Source: Phoronis australis
Lineage: Eukaryota > Phoronida > Phoronidae
NCBI GenBank assembly: GCA_002633005.1
Contig: NMRA01000063.1
Span: 730,427 to 794,426 of the forward strand
DNA: 64,000 nucleotides
Direction: 5' to 3'
Numbering within the stretch: the stretch's first letter is position 1; the number at the start of each line of letters is the position of its first letter. Below are positions 51,801 to 62,739 of the stretch, in pieces. The position numbers were made by a program, and so were the translations under genes. Below the pieces are notes generated by a model. It did no database searches. It was given only the letters and a program-made list of their open reading frames with translations, and had not been told where the DNA came from.

Positions 51801-54800
51801 GAGTGCGGGGGTGGGTTCCGTCATGGGAAATTAGGTTTCCTGGCCTGCGAGACAGTGAACAAGGGATGACACGTGATTTTTGCCGGTGTTTCCAATGTAC
51901 AGCTGGAAGCACCGCGTTCGTCGGCGGAAGTAAGTCATACAGATAAGCGCAAAAGCTAAAAAGTGAATGATTGACCACATAATTTCTACACTACACAACA
52001 GTTTTAAAGGCCTGCTATTTATTCGAGGGGATTTCCAAAGAAAACTCTTATGAATTCCCGCCTCCTTGTGCCGACTCCCAAAAGAAGAGGAATACGGTCT
52101 TCAGGATTGTCGCTCTGAAGAGTGACTTATTCGCGTTCTATTTATTTTTCAAAAATGTAATTATTTATTGAAAATAAAAGTATATGTGGCATTATAATAT
52201 GTTAATATTTGATTTTAAACTAATGTAAGGTACTGATGACCAAAACTGAGCAAGACTTTTACGGGTAGCAAATTCAAATTCAGGTTAGACAACAAAACAA
52301 ATAATCCAGACTATTCTAATGAATACAAACAAGTGTCTAGAGTTGGTGTCCTAGCTCATTTCGGTGCCTGTGAACGTGAGACAATGGTTCAGGTAACATA
52401 ATATGTCTCTAGTTTTCTGACACACCTTATAAATAAATGTTTCTAGAAGAATCATTAAAAAATAGCAACTCAAATATACAGCATGCACGGCACTAGAGGA
52501 GGCTCACCACAGACAGCCCTACCATAACACATTACCTATGTGTGCACACGCACGATGCTACTTGAGATTGTATTTGGGGCAAGTGAGCTTGTTGTCCGGG
52601 CAAGTAAAAATTTGAACTACTTAAAAAGTTGCGCCCTGAGTAGTCGGATCCCTCCCATCCATGAAAGGAATGAGGAGGTGTATGCAACATTTCATGAACA
52701 TATGTCAAAGGGTTTTGGAAATAGAGCAGCAGACGTCGAACGGATGCCGGACACATGGACGGGGATGACAGCATATTGCGTCTACATATATATGTAGGCG
52801 CATAAAAATCACTAAGCTCTTTCAAAGGTTAAGGAGATGCGGCCTCAGATGCAAAAAAAAACAAAATCACCACTATGGGGCGACACAGTAGTTACTAGTC
52901 AGACCTGGCCGAAAGTCAACTTCAGTTGAGACCTTTTCATCAGGAACACATCTGTAAATTCTCAAAAAGATCCTTTAAGTGGCATGGCAGATAGGGAGAT
53001 TGACACCAGAAAACAGATGCAAAAATGATAAAAATGGCCATTAGGTGGAGCAGAACACATCAAATCTGTAAGAAAATTGGAAGGCATTGTAGTCTCCTTA
53101 ATAGAAATCTATTTGCCGAATTTCATGAAAATATAACTGAAATCCAAAGATACAGAGGTAAACGTAAAAAACAATTTGGGGGGAGGGGGGCACAGTGATA
53201 TTTGGATCAGTTCGACACTCGGTACTGTTTGTTGACAGCTCTATAGGAATACATCTTTCAAATTTCACAAAGCTCCTTCAACGGGTTAAGGAGATTTGGC
53301 CACAGACGCAAACAAAGAAAATCTCCATAAGGAGGCAACACAGTAGACGGACCTGTCCAAAAGACAACATAATTTATGGCCTTATCCTAAACAACACGTC
53401 TGTAAATTGTCGTACTGTTCCTTTAAATAGCATGGCAGATAGGCAAGTGAATGCAAGAAAATGGGTGCAAAAATGGCCAAAAGGTGGAGAAAGAAAACAT
53501 CTAACCTGTGCATAAATGGGAAGGCGTTGGCGTCTCCATAATAACTGAAGCCTATTTGCCGAATTTCATGAAAATAAATTACTGAAGTTCAAAGACCGAG
53601 AGGCAAACGTAAAAAAACATTTGCCACTATGGGACACAGTTGTGGTATCTGGATCAGATCCAACACTCGCTACTGCTTGTCGACGACTCCACAGAAATAT
53701 ATCTTTCAAATTTCACAAGCTGCTTCAAACGGTTAAGGAGATTCAACCGCAGCCGCAAAAAAAATCACCACTAGGAGGCGACACAGTAGTTAGACCCGTC
53801 TCATCAGCAAAAGAACTGTAAACTTTCATAACGATCCTTTGAGCAGTATGGCAGATAGGGAGGCATACGCCAGAAAACGGACACAAAAATAACAAAAAAT
53901 GTTCCCTAGGTGGCATAAAATTTGTTGAATGGGTCCAATTTTATGAAAATCTGTCAAGGAACCTTGAAGATACAGAGGTAAATGTAAAGAACTAAAATTG
54001 CCACTAGGGAGGCACGGCGGTATTTGAGTTGGTCCGAAGCTCGTCGTCATCTGTCATCAGGAACATACCTGCCAAATTTCAATAAAATCTTGCAAGGGGT
54101 TAGGAGATAAGCCACCGATGCTGGACCCCCGGACGTCCAAACAGATGATGGCAATGTAAACATGTGGCTGCATAAGATGATGGCAATGTAAACATGTGGC
54201 TGCACAAGATGATGGCAATGTAAACATGTGGCTGCATAAGATGATGGCAATGTAAACATGTGGCTGCATAAGACCATAAAAAGGTTTTACTCTCAAATCA
54301 TGAAACAAAACAACAGTATTTTAAAGATGTTGCACGAGGCCTTAAATATAAATATCCTTCACCCATCCCAGGCACTTGGTGCACCCCCAAAGCAACACTG
54401 GTAAGCAGGCACACCTTCATGAAATCCATTCAATGGCTTCCTGCAATGCACAACACAAGGACAAAAATCAATATTTTCAACATATTCTACTTCTAAAATG
54501 AAAAGTTAACCTTTTCTGATCCCCTTTTCTTTATTCTATTCTTTGAGGCTAACTTAGCTTGCCTGTCTGCATGTAGTCGATCCCAGTAAGACTTCTCATC
54601 ATCTCCTACAACATAAGATAGGATGTGACTTGACACAGCTTAAAGTGGAAATTGCAAGATAATTCCTTATCTCTCTGATTGCCTGACCAAATTAGTTAGA
54701 AACACAGCATATAGCGACGATGTTAATATGAAGTAGGTTGAAAATTGCCAAGAACGAGTTTGGAGGTGAAAATGATCCGCCTCAAATCACTAACTGTGTC

Positions 54801-57800
54801 CTGTAGGTATTGTTTTGTGGTGCTGGGGAATAACAGCATGTTGCGAGCTACGTGAGCCCATGATGTCATTAGTGGAAAGGTCACCCATTTGCAGATTTTT
54901 TTATTTCCACATTTACAAGTTGTCAATGAAAACAACTGCATTTTGCTTAGCGAACATTAAGTTGAAATAACATTGTTGTTTAGTTCCTGCTGTACATTAG
55001 CATAGTTGGGAGCATGCAAATACTGATCTTTAAGAAGTACAGCACACATCACTAATTTTTGTCCGACCCATTGGAAATCAGTCGACGACCGGTCGTCTAG
55101 CCAACCAGCAACAGTCTGCTAAGAGTTGCTCAGCTGATTCACCTCTGCAGTCGGCAATTGGGTCAGCAAACTGGTCGCCTAGCCGACCGATTTGGATTAT
55201 GCATATCCGCAGTCGGCAATTAACGTTTTATAACTTACTGAATGAACTTAGGACAAACTGGTGGCTTAGCCGACATATAATCGAATTATGCATATCCTCA
55301 TGCGGCAATTAGCTTTTATGACTTAGCGGATGAACTTTGGACAAACAAGGCATCAAACCCTGGCTATGAAGTGTTTAATATGTACAACAATGGAGAAAAG
55401 TTGAAATGTTACACTGAAATTGTATAAACATTCAAAAACAACGCTGGACGTGCTACGACTGAAGGCCTTTTAAAGCCAGTAAATGTTCAAAGAGTAGCTC
55501 TCAATTGTACCCTATTATATCTATCGCTTCTGATTATCACTTCATCATGTATTCACATCCTCCATTGAAAATTGTTTTATTTTATATAAGTTTTCAATAT
55601 GTTGTTGATAGAAAAATGTTTATTTTGGAACAATATCAACAACCGTTGATCACTAGTGCAGATTTTAACGTCACCTATGCATGAAACCAGCAAGCACAAA
55701 GCTAGGATTGGTTATAGCGTCAACAGTGATCATTCCATGTTTGATGTCACAGTCGAAGTTCATGAAAATTGTAACCTTATGATTTTGAAGTTGCAGCCTT
55801 CCAACATTTTCAGAAACCCTCTCCACTGAATAACGGAAAAATTTGGTTTTCAAAGTCTATAAGTAGGCATGTTCTAAGAGAATACTCGGATGTAACAAGA
55901 CACAAGTTACAGCCCACTACTCTGAACGCCAACTTTTCGAAAAAGACACAATATTCCAAAGGCCCACTCATACTACAAAAAACACTACCCCGGCCAGAAC
56001 CCCACCACTCCGAAAAAAAACTACACCGAAGAAACCGCATGCCTCCTCCAAATATGAATGCATTTGTTTTATTTGATAAAATTAATATGATAAATTTTCT
56101 TTTGGTCAAATGAACTTCAAAGAAGATGCGATTTAACAGCTGTAAACTACAAAGACAGTAGAAACGGCAGAAACAAGACACTGGACTTCATTGTCCATAT
56201 TTTAATTTTTGCATACTTTAATTCAAAGTAACAAATTGATTACCCATTCGTGAAACTGAGAGAAAAATTATATAGGTCCAGTAAAAAATTTTAAAATTCA
56301 AAATATTACACATTTCATAGTAATGTTTTTTGGAGTAGTGAACTTTTGGAATATTGAGGTGTTACTCTGTCCACGATGCCCGTTATTCAGTTTAAGTGTC
56401 ACGTAGATAGTCAGACGTATACATTGAGGGGGAATAGAAGTCATCTATAATTACATATCATTACAAACACCTGTTGAGTGATTATTTTTGACGACAGCGT
56501 TTTTCAAATGCAGAATCTAATCTGTTGTTACTGAGTGCCGTAACATTTTGGTTACCATTCTTTCCAAACTCCACATGAAAATAAATGATTGAAATACTAA
56601 CATTGTAACACTGTATGCCCTGAAATTGTTGTTCTAATTGTAGGGTAAACAACTATCATCAGATATATACATGTACACAAAGTTAACGTCTTCTTGTACT
56701 GAACACATACTTTGTAGTTCGCTACGTTCGACGGCAACACGACTCTGGAAACTATTGAAAACAAAATCTTTAATTTCTTAAAGCAGATAAGCTTTGTATC
56801 CACACACACATGCACAATATAGGCACTAAATGTCTAACTAAAATTGTATCCACACACACATGCACAATATAGGCACTAAATGTCTAACTAAAATTGTATC
56901 CACACACACATGCACAATATAGGCACTAAATGTCTAACTAAAATTGTATCCACACACACATGCACAATATAGGCACTAAATGTCTAACTAAAATTGTATC
57001 CACACACACATGCACAATATAGGCACTAAATGTCTAACTAAAATTGTATCCACACACACATGCACAATATAGGCACTAAATGTCTAACTAAAATTGTATC
57101 CACACACACATGCACAATATAGGCACTAAATGTCTAACTAAAATTGTATCCACACACACATGCACAATATAGGCACTAAATGTCTAACTAAAATTGTATC
57201 CACACACACATGCACAATATAGGCACTAAATGTCTAACTAAAATTGTATCCACACACACATGCACAATATAGGCACTAAATGTCTAACTAAAATTGTATC
57301 CACACACACATGCACAATATAGGCACTAAATGTCTAACTAAAATTGTATCCACACACACATGCACAATATAGGCACTAAATGTCTAACTAAAATTGTATC
57401 CACACACACATGCACAATATAGGCACTAAATGTCTAACTAAAATTGTATCCACACACACATGCACAATATAGGCACTAAATGTCTAACTAAAATTGTATC
57501 CACACACACATGCACAATATAGGCACTAAATGTCTAACTAAAATTGTATCCACACACACATGCACAATATAGGCACTAAATGTCTAACTAAAATTGTATC
57601 CACACACACATGCACAATATAGGCACTAAATGTCTAACTAAAATTGTATCCACACACACATGCACAATATAGGCACTAAATGTCTAACTAAAATTGTATC
57701 CACACACACATGCACAATATAGGCACTAAATGTCTAACTAAAATTGTATCCACACACACATGCACAATATAGGCACTAAATGTCTAACTAAAATTGTATC

Positions 57801-60800
57801 CACACACACATGCACAATATAGGCACTAAATGTCTAACTAAAATTGTATCCACACACACATGCACAATATAGGCACTAAATGTCTAACTAAAATTGTATC
57901 CACACACACATGCACAATATAGGCACTAAATGTCTAACTAAAATTGTATCCACACACACATGCACAATATAGGCACTAAATGTCTAACTAAAATTGTATC
58001 CACACACACATGCACAATATAGGCACTAAATGTCTAACTAAAATTGTATCCACACACACATGCACAATATAGGCACTAAATGTCTAACTAAAATTGTATC
58101 CACACACACATGCACAATATAGGCACTAAATGTCTAACTAAAATTGTATCCACACACACATGCACAATATAGGCACTAAATGTCTAACTAAAATTGTATC
58201 CACACACACATGCACAATATAGGCACTAAATGTCTAACTAAAATTGTATCCACACACACATGCACAATATAGGCACTAAATGTCTAACTAAAATTGTATC
58301 CACACACACATGCACAATATAGGCACTAAATGTCTAACTAAAATTGTATCCACACACACATGCACAATATAGGCACTAAATGTCTAACTAAAATTGTATC
58401 CACACACACATGCACAATATAGGCACTAAATGTCTAACTAAAATTGTATCCACACACACATGCACAATATAGGCACTAAATGTCTAACTAAAATTGTATC
58501 CACACACACATGCACAATATAGGCACTAAATGTCTAACTAAAATTGTATCCACACACACATGCACAATATAGGCACTAAATGTCTAACTAAAATTGTATC
58601 CACACACACATGCACAATATAGGCACTAAATGTCTAACTAAAATTGTATCCACACACACATGCACAATATAGGCACTAAATGTCTAACTAAAATTGTATC
58701 CACACACACATGCACAATATAGGCACTAAATGTCTAACTAAAATTGTATCCACACACACATGCACAATATAGGCACTAAATGTCTAACTAAAATTGTATC
58801 CACACACACATGCACAATATAGGCACTAAATGTCTAACTAAAATTGTATCCACACACACATGCACAATATAGGCACTAAATGTCTAACTAAAATTGTATC
58901 CACACACACATGCACAATATAGGCACTAAATGTCTAACTAAAATTGTATCCACACACACATGCACAATATAGGCACTAAATGTCTAACTAAAATTGTATC
59001 CACACACACATGCACAATATAGGCACTAAATNTCTGATTTTCCTTCTTTCATACCCCATCATCTTGAACAAGTGGCCATGTCTGATTTTCCTTCTTTCAT
59101 ACCCCATCATCTTGAACAAGTGGCCATGTCTGATTTGTCTTCTTTCATACCCCATCATCATGAACAAGTGACATGAAGAACTTTAAAGACGCTAACAAGT
59201 TGCTGTTCTGCATAGCACAAACAAAATAGAAGTGTGGACGGAAACTTTGCCAAACTGAACAGCTGCATTTTTAAAATAATTGTATTGACCGGAAAGCAGC
59301 CAATCTAAGGGAATTCGGTATCGTCACGAGCCAAAAGATCAAATGTGAAGAGTACTTCCACATCTTGTTATTCAAAACTGGTTGCATTGTCCATAATCCA
59401 ATGTTCAATATTACCGCTCCCCTTCAACCTTTGAATTAGTAGTGTTCAACCAAAGTGAACTCAGTGACACACTAAAACTGGGTTAATTCATTTCACTCTG
59501 TGCCGAGACGAATACGGCATCGACACGCAACGTGATATTAACCTGACAACCTAATACAACCGTGTCGGCTGATAGCCGGTTGGCAATCAAGGTCGGCAGT
59601 AGAGTCAGCTGGGGCGGTCGCCTTACAAGTTGTCATTGAGGCCGGCTGTCAGTCAGCTAAAAATTAACCAACCGGTCAGCAAAATAGCCGAATATTCTGC
59701 CAACCGGTCAACGACCGGTCATCGACTTCTACCCAACCGTTCGGACAAAAATTTGTGATGTGGCTATAAAAAAGCATTGCCATTTTACAATAACATTGCA
59801 GCTGACTTGATAAAATGGAGCCAAATGCTTAATCTGTATAAAGCAATTCACACAATCCAGTTTACACAAACTAATTCACTGCAAATGCAAATCAACAAAG
59901 TCTACAATCTTAAAGAAATTCACACAATACAAACCTTGTACAAGCTTAAATTGATAACCTTTGAGAGGAGTCTCAATGGCCTGACTGGCACCATTAGAGG
60001 ATTTGAAGCGAATGTAGCCATTCAATAAGCCATCTTTAACATCGATGTAAGCTATATCAGCTGTTGCTGGGAGTACTACCTGCAAAAAGAGATTGTTCTA
60101 CTTCTCAGAATCTAAGCAATGTTAAACTATGATACAAAAATACACCCCTCCTCGTTAAAGGGACTTAAAATATATTTGACTGTTTAAAAAAATAATAATT
60201 GCAGGCTGTCTGATACACGTTACACCAGACGTGCACAGGCCGCGCATGTGGGCCCATTGCACTGATCACCTGGAACCATTTTTATGCTTTATTAATATTT
60301 AGTTAAAGCCGAGCTGAGGAGCTAGAAACCTGACTCAAGGATTTAGCAGTGTGACCCAGTGGGACTCCAACCCACGACCTCGAATAAAGAAAGCAGACAC
60401 CTATCACACTAGAACACACTGCCTCCTCATAAAGGGACTTAAAATATGTTTGAATGTTTAAGTTAGGTAGAAGTCTAGAAAGATGTCCAAATTTGCCTAG
60501 CTATGAAATATTATATCTCAGAAATGGCTGATCAAATTCATACGAAATTTTCAGATCTTCAGATTTATAGACAGTTCTCCAAAACTCAGCTTGGAATGGT
60601 TGTTACAGGTTCTACTTTAATTGAACAAGTAGGTATCAAAAAAGAAGACATCCTATTTATCAAAAAATTCTAAGTCTGCATAAAACTAAAACCAGATAGT
60701 TTAGAAAGCCGTAACAACATTTTTGTCACACAATAGTGGGTCATGTTTTTGATACTGTAGTTTCGCTATTAAATCAATGTGCCATTATTTCTTCTTGAAG

Positions 60801-62413
60801 TCCACAAGGTCATGACCCAATTACTGGCAGATTAGTATAAAGCAAAAAATCAAAATTCTACAGGCTTTTATTTTCAGATAATACACAATACTTTCACAGA
60901 GTAAAAAATACACAAAGATAAGTAAGGTCCAGATTATGAAAGAAAGCAGAGCTTACTGTAGAAACCAAAGAACTGGTCATATCATAGCAGTTACTGTGTA
61001 TATCCATATGCAATAATTACATTGCATCAGTAAAACTGTTGCCTTACTGGTTACAAGGTCTAATGGATTTTTGACAAGTGAGGTTGCTGTCCAAGACAAC
61101 TCCTAATAGTTTATCCTTCTTGGAAAAATTAGTTTCACTCCATTTAGAACAAGAAGGCCAACATTAAATTTCCTTTTATGGCTAAACAGCACAGTTTACT
61201 GAATGCTTTGAAAGGCTCACTCAGTAGCAATGTCATAGCACATTGAGCCCAGCACCTCATCCATAACAGTACATTGAGCCCAGCACCTCATCCATTATAG
61301 CACACCGAGTCCAGCACCTCATCCATTATAGCACACCGAGTCCCAACACTTCATCCAGTATAGCACACCGAGTCCAGCACCTCATCCATTACAGCACACT
61401 GAGTCCAGCACCTCAACCTCATCCATTATAGCACATTGAGCCCAGGACATCATCCATTATAGTACATTGAGTCCAGCACCTTAGCCATTATAGTGCACTG
61501 AGTCCAGCATCTCATCCATTATAGAACAATGAGCCCAGCACCTCATCTATTACAGCGCATTGAGTCCAGCACCTCATCCATTATAGCACATTGAGCCCAA
61601 GACCTCATCCATTATAGTACATTGAGTCCAACACCTCATCCATAATAGCGCATTGAAACCAGGACCTCACCCATTACCGCTGGTGATTAGTTGGCTAAGT
61701 CATCAGCATCTGCCTTCTTGTAAAATTTCTCTCTTTCATTTTAAAAGAAGAGAGTTCAAGGTTCAAAAGAGGGAGAGGCAGAATACCTCTTTGGTGAATC
61801 AACTCATCAAGTGTCGTATAACCAACAGTGGTTCATCGAAAAATGAAATCTGGTACAAGATAACATTCAATTTTGACTCCAATAAAATTTCCCACCTTTA
61901 AACAAGATTTGGAAGCAACATTAAACCCACCTTAAGCTGGTTTCTGGTCATAGGCTCATCTGAGGTCACGTGTACTATTACACCTGGCACAAAGTCTAGT
62001 AGCGACTGTTTTTTAGTTTCCCCTTCAGATATTTCTGAAATGAGATGAGTCTTAAAACTGCATTACCCATACCACATGTACACATGAGGGCAAACACCAA
62101 GCTAGCATTTGTGAATGCTCAAAAGGACTGTCACTGACTAAGAAACACGTACAGACTCTATGGTTTAATCTACAGGACTCCTTGGTGTGTACAATTCATA
62201 ACCAGATGGCAAGCAGCAAATTATAGGAAACAATTTGCTTGCAGTGAACCCAACTGACTGAATGATTAACAAAACTTTACAGCCTCTTTGTGAAAATCGA
62301 CAACAAACTCACTGTCTTTCTGCTTCTTCAGTTCCGACAACGATCTTTTCAAAGCAGCCATGTTGGATTTTTGTAGAGCAAGATATTCTTTTTTCAACTC
62401 AAGCCACTGGCTC
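45756..62413 (-). CDS. LARP7: La-related protein 7, 3' five exons (5' part outside window)
   Basis: Exons in gene order are 62413-62313, 62034-61931, 60079-59935, 54605-54511 and 45845-45756; all phases agree and introns are GT-AG. Joined they read the LARP7 linker (WLELKKEYLALQKSNMAALK), then the C-terminal xRRM: LLDFVPGVIVHVTSDEP, the RNP3-like AYIDV (Y-x-D), YIRFKSSNGASQAIE, and the C-terminal helix SYWDRLHADRQAKL with KKRGSEK, ILAKAEKLAV and the end KHIHFGDRD, matching human KHIRFSEYD. Known LARP7 binds 7SK RNA and holds P-TEFb in the inactive 7SK snRNP in the nucleus; the La motif and RRM1 should lie right of the window. The 8.7-kb and 5.3-kb introns are filled with repeats. Confidence 0.93.
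47380..47393 (+). promoter_or_regulatory. Perfect CTCF-core match CCACCAGGTGGCGC
   Basis: Full agreement with the CTCF core consensus CCASYAGRKGGC plus the following GC. It is the best single site in the LARP7-intron array. Binding is inferred from the motif only. Confidence 0.45.
49212..49225 (+). promoter_or_regulatory. CTCF-like site CCACTAGGAGGCGC
   Basis: One mismatch or none to the CTCF core depending on the matrix used (A at the R/K-rich position). Representative of the second subunit type in the array. Confidence 0.35.
50346..50359 (+). promoter_or_regulatory. CTCF-like site CCACTAGGGGGCAC
   Basis: Agrees with CCASYAGRKGGC throughout; representative of the first subunit type. Confidence 0.4.
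50642..50655 (+). promoter_or_regulatory. CTCF-like site CCACTAGGTGGCAC
   Basis: Agrees with CCASYAGRKGGC throughout; representative of the third subunit type. Confidence 0.4.
51333..52638. mobile_element. hAT-like DNA transposon insertion (1306 bp) with 5-bp target duplication
   Basis: Ends CAGGGCTCAAC and GTTGCGCCCTG are inverted. AGTAG flanks both sides (51328-51332 and 52639-52643), and joining the flanks restores the host repeat (cacaccagtagtcggatcc). Subterminal gggcaagt/acttgccc words recur. Inside, an ATG at 51710 opens MSKQGSLDGFLGLVAKNDPR, which resembles transposase N-termini but stops after about 51 codons. 5-bp target duplications are known for the hAT5 group; the assignment is inference. 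Confidence 0.8.
54143..54275. repeat. 32-bp minisatellite, 4 copies
   Basis: The unit contains agatgatggcaatgtaaaca, then tgtggctgca. It grew from the end of a 450-bp repeat subunit. Confidence 0.92.
54511..54605 (-). CDS. LARP7: LARP7 exon (YWDRLHADRQAKL)
   Basis: Acceptor gttgtag, donor gttaac. Encodes GDDEKSYWDRLHADRQAKL and KNRIKKRGSEK, aligned with human GDHEQRYWQKILVDRQAKL and KKRGTEK: the helix that covers the RNA-binding face of the xRRM. Confidence 0.95.
56795..59031. repeat. 50-bp satellite array, about 45 copies, nearly identical
   Basis: The unit is exactly 50 bp, with ccacacacacatgcacaata, then taggcactaaatgtctaact. No differences are visible between internal copies. It ends at a single N (59032), so the real array length is unknown. 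It lies inside a LARP7 intron and inside the candidate TIR element. Confidence 0.98.
59033..59172. repeat. 48-bp minisatellite, 3 copies
   Basis: The unit has tctgattttccttctttcat, then accccatcatcttgaacaag. The third copy has diverged. Directly follows the 50-bp array across the single N. Confidence 0.92.
59935..60079 (-). CDS. LARP7: LARP7 exon (xRRM core)
   Basis: Acceptor tttttgcag, donor gtttgt. Encodes VVLPATADIAYIDVKDGLLN, GYIRFKSSNGASQAIE and KGYQFKLVQ. The Y-x-D triad and the RNP1-like strand expected for 7SK binding are present. Confidence 0.93.
60310..60430 (-). repeat. tRNA-derived SINE-like segment
   Basis: On the - strand it reads ggcagtgtgttctagtgtga, then a B-box-like GGTTGGAGTCC about 50 nt on, preceded by cgaggtcgtg, as in tRNA-related SINEs. 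The flanking gcctcctcataaagggact word recurs nearby (around 60150 and 60425). Not a functional tRNA: the acceptor stem does not pair. Confidence 0.5.
60500..61230 (-). other. LARP7 intron, no feature seen
   Basis: AT-rich intronic DNA between the SINE-like segment and the 31-bp minisatellite. Nothing recognised. Confidence 0.6.
61235..61675. repeat. 31-bp minisatellite, about 14 copies
   Basis: The unit is cattgagcccagcacctcat plus ccattatagca, with substitutions between copies. Intronic in LARP7, 250 bp from an exon. Confidence 0.92.
61931..62034 (-). CDS. LARP7: LARP7 exon (PGVIVHVTS)
   Basis: Acceptor atttcag, donor gtgggt. Encodes ISEGETKKQSLLDFVPGVIV and HVTSDEPMTRNQLK, matching human [20 protein letters not shown]. 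Confidence 0.92.
62313..62413 (-). CDS. LARP7: LARP7 exon (EYLALQKSNMAALK)
   Basis: Acceptor gtatttcag, donor gtgagt. Encodes SQWLELKKEYLALQKSNMA and ALKRSLSELKKQKD, matching the vertebrate EYLALQKASMASLKK segment after RRM1. Rightmost LARP7 exon visible. Confidence 0.93.
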
Positions 62414-62563
62414 CTGAAATACAACAAAAATATAAATTGTATGCATCTATTCATGACGTGAAACAGCTTAAAATGACAACTTTTTAACAAACATTTTGTA
62501 ACATATTTTTCTAAATGGCATCAGTTGACTACATTAGCAGTGAAAGGTGGGTTACCAGTGGAC

Positions 62564-62735
62564 ACAGGTATGCCTTCCAAACTCACAGGTATGCCTTCCA
62601 AGCGCACAGGTATGCCTTCCAAACTCACAGGTATGCCTTCCAAGCGCACAGGTATGCCTTCCAAACTCACAGGTATGCCTTCCAAACTCACAGGTATGCC
62701 TTCCAAGCTCACAGGTATGCCTTCCAAGCTCATAA
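62564..62735. repeat. 21-bp minisatellite, 8 copies
   Basis: The unit cacaggtatgccttccaaac, with an aactc or gcgc variant at its end, is open in several frames, which explains the seven-residue repeat ORFs on both strands. Intronic in LARP7. Confidence 0.95.
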
Positions 62736-62739
62736 CCAA

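Larger units (their letters stand above)
46760..54140 (+). repeat. 150/450-bp repeat array with CTCF-like motifs, in LARP7 intron
   Basis: Degenerate subunits of about 150 bp recur in fixed order: one ends CCACTAGGGGGCACA, the next CCACTAGGAGGCGCCACAG, the third CCACTAGGTGGCACAAAAT. Equivalent sites are about 440-450 bp apart (for example 49212, 49651, 50038, 50488, 50940). Shared flanks include aaatttcatgaaaatc, gatacagaggnaaa and aaagatcctgcagagg. At least 25 motif occurrences, all in one orientation. Interrupted by the hAT-like insertion at 51333-52638. 47650-48900 is poorly matching or unrelated. Confidence 0.85.
55040..59760. mobile_element. Candidate 4.7-kb TIR DNA element in LARP7 intron
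   Basis: The left end cacatcactaatttttgtcc and the right end (inverse: cacatcacaaatttttgtcc) are terminal inverted repeats continuing through gacgaccggtcg-type blocks. Both subterminal regions (55070-55310 and 59560-59740) are packed with accggt and gccgac words, like transposase-binding arrays. No transposase is recognisable between; the middle is 55.3-56.8 kb of ordinary AT-rich DNA, then satellites. No clear target duplication. A CAC start hints at CACTA-type, but weakly. Confidence 0.6.

Noticed and set aside
56795-59031. Possible CRISPR array (identical units at regular spacing)
   Set aside because: The full 50-bp unit is identical with no unique spacers, and the genome is eukaryotic; it is a tandem satellite.
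60340-60420. Functional tRNA gene
   Set aside because: Box B-like sequence is present, but the cloverleaf stems do not pair; better explained as a SINE fragment.
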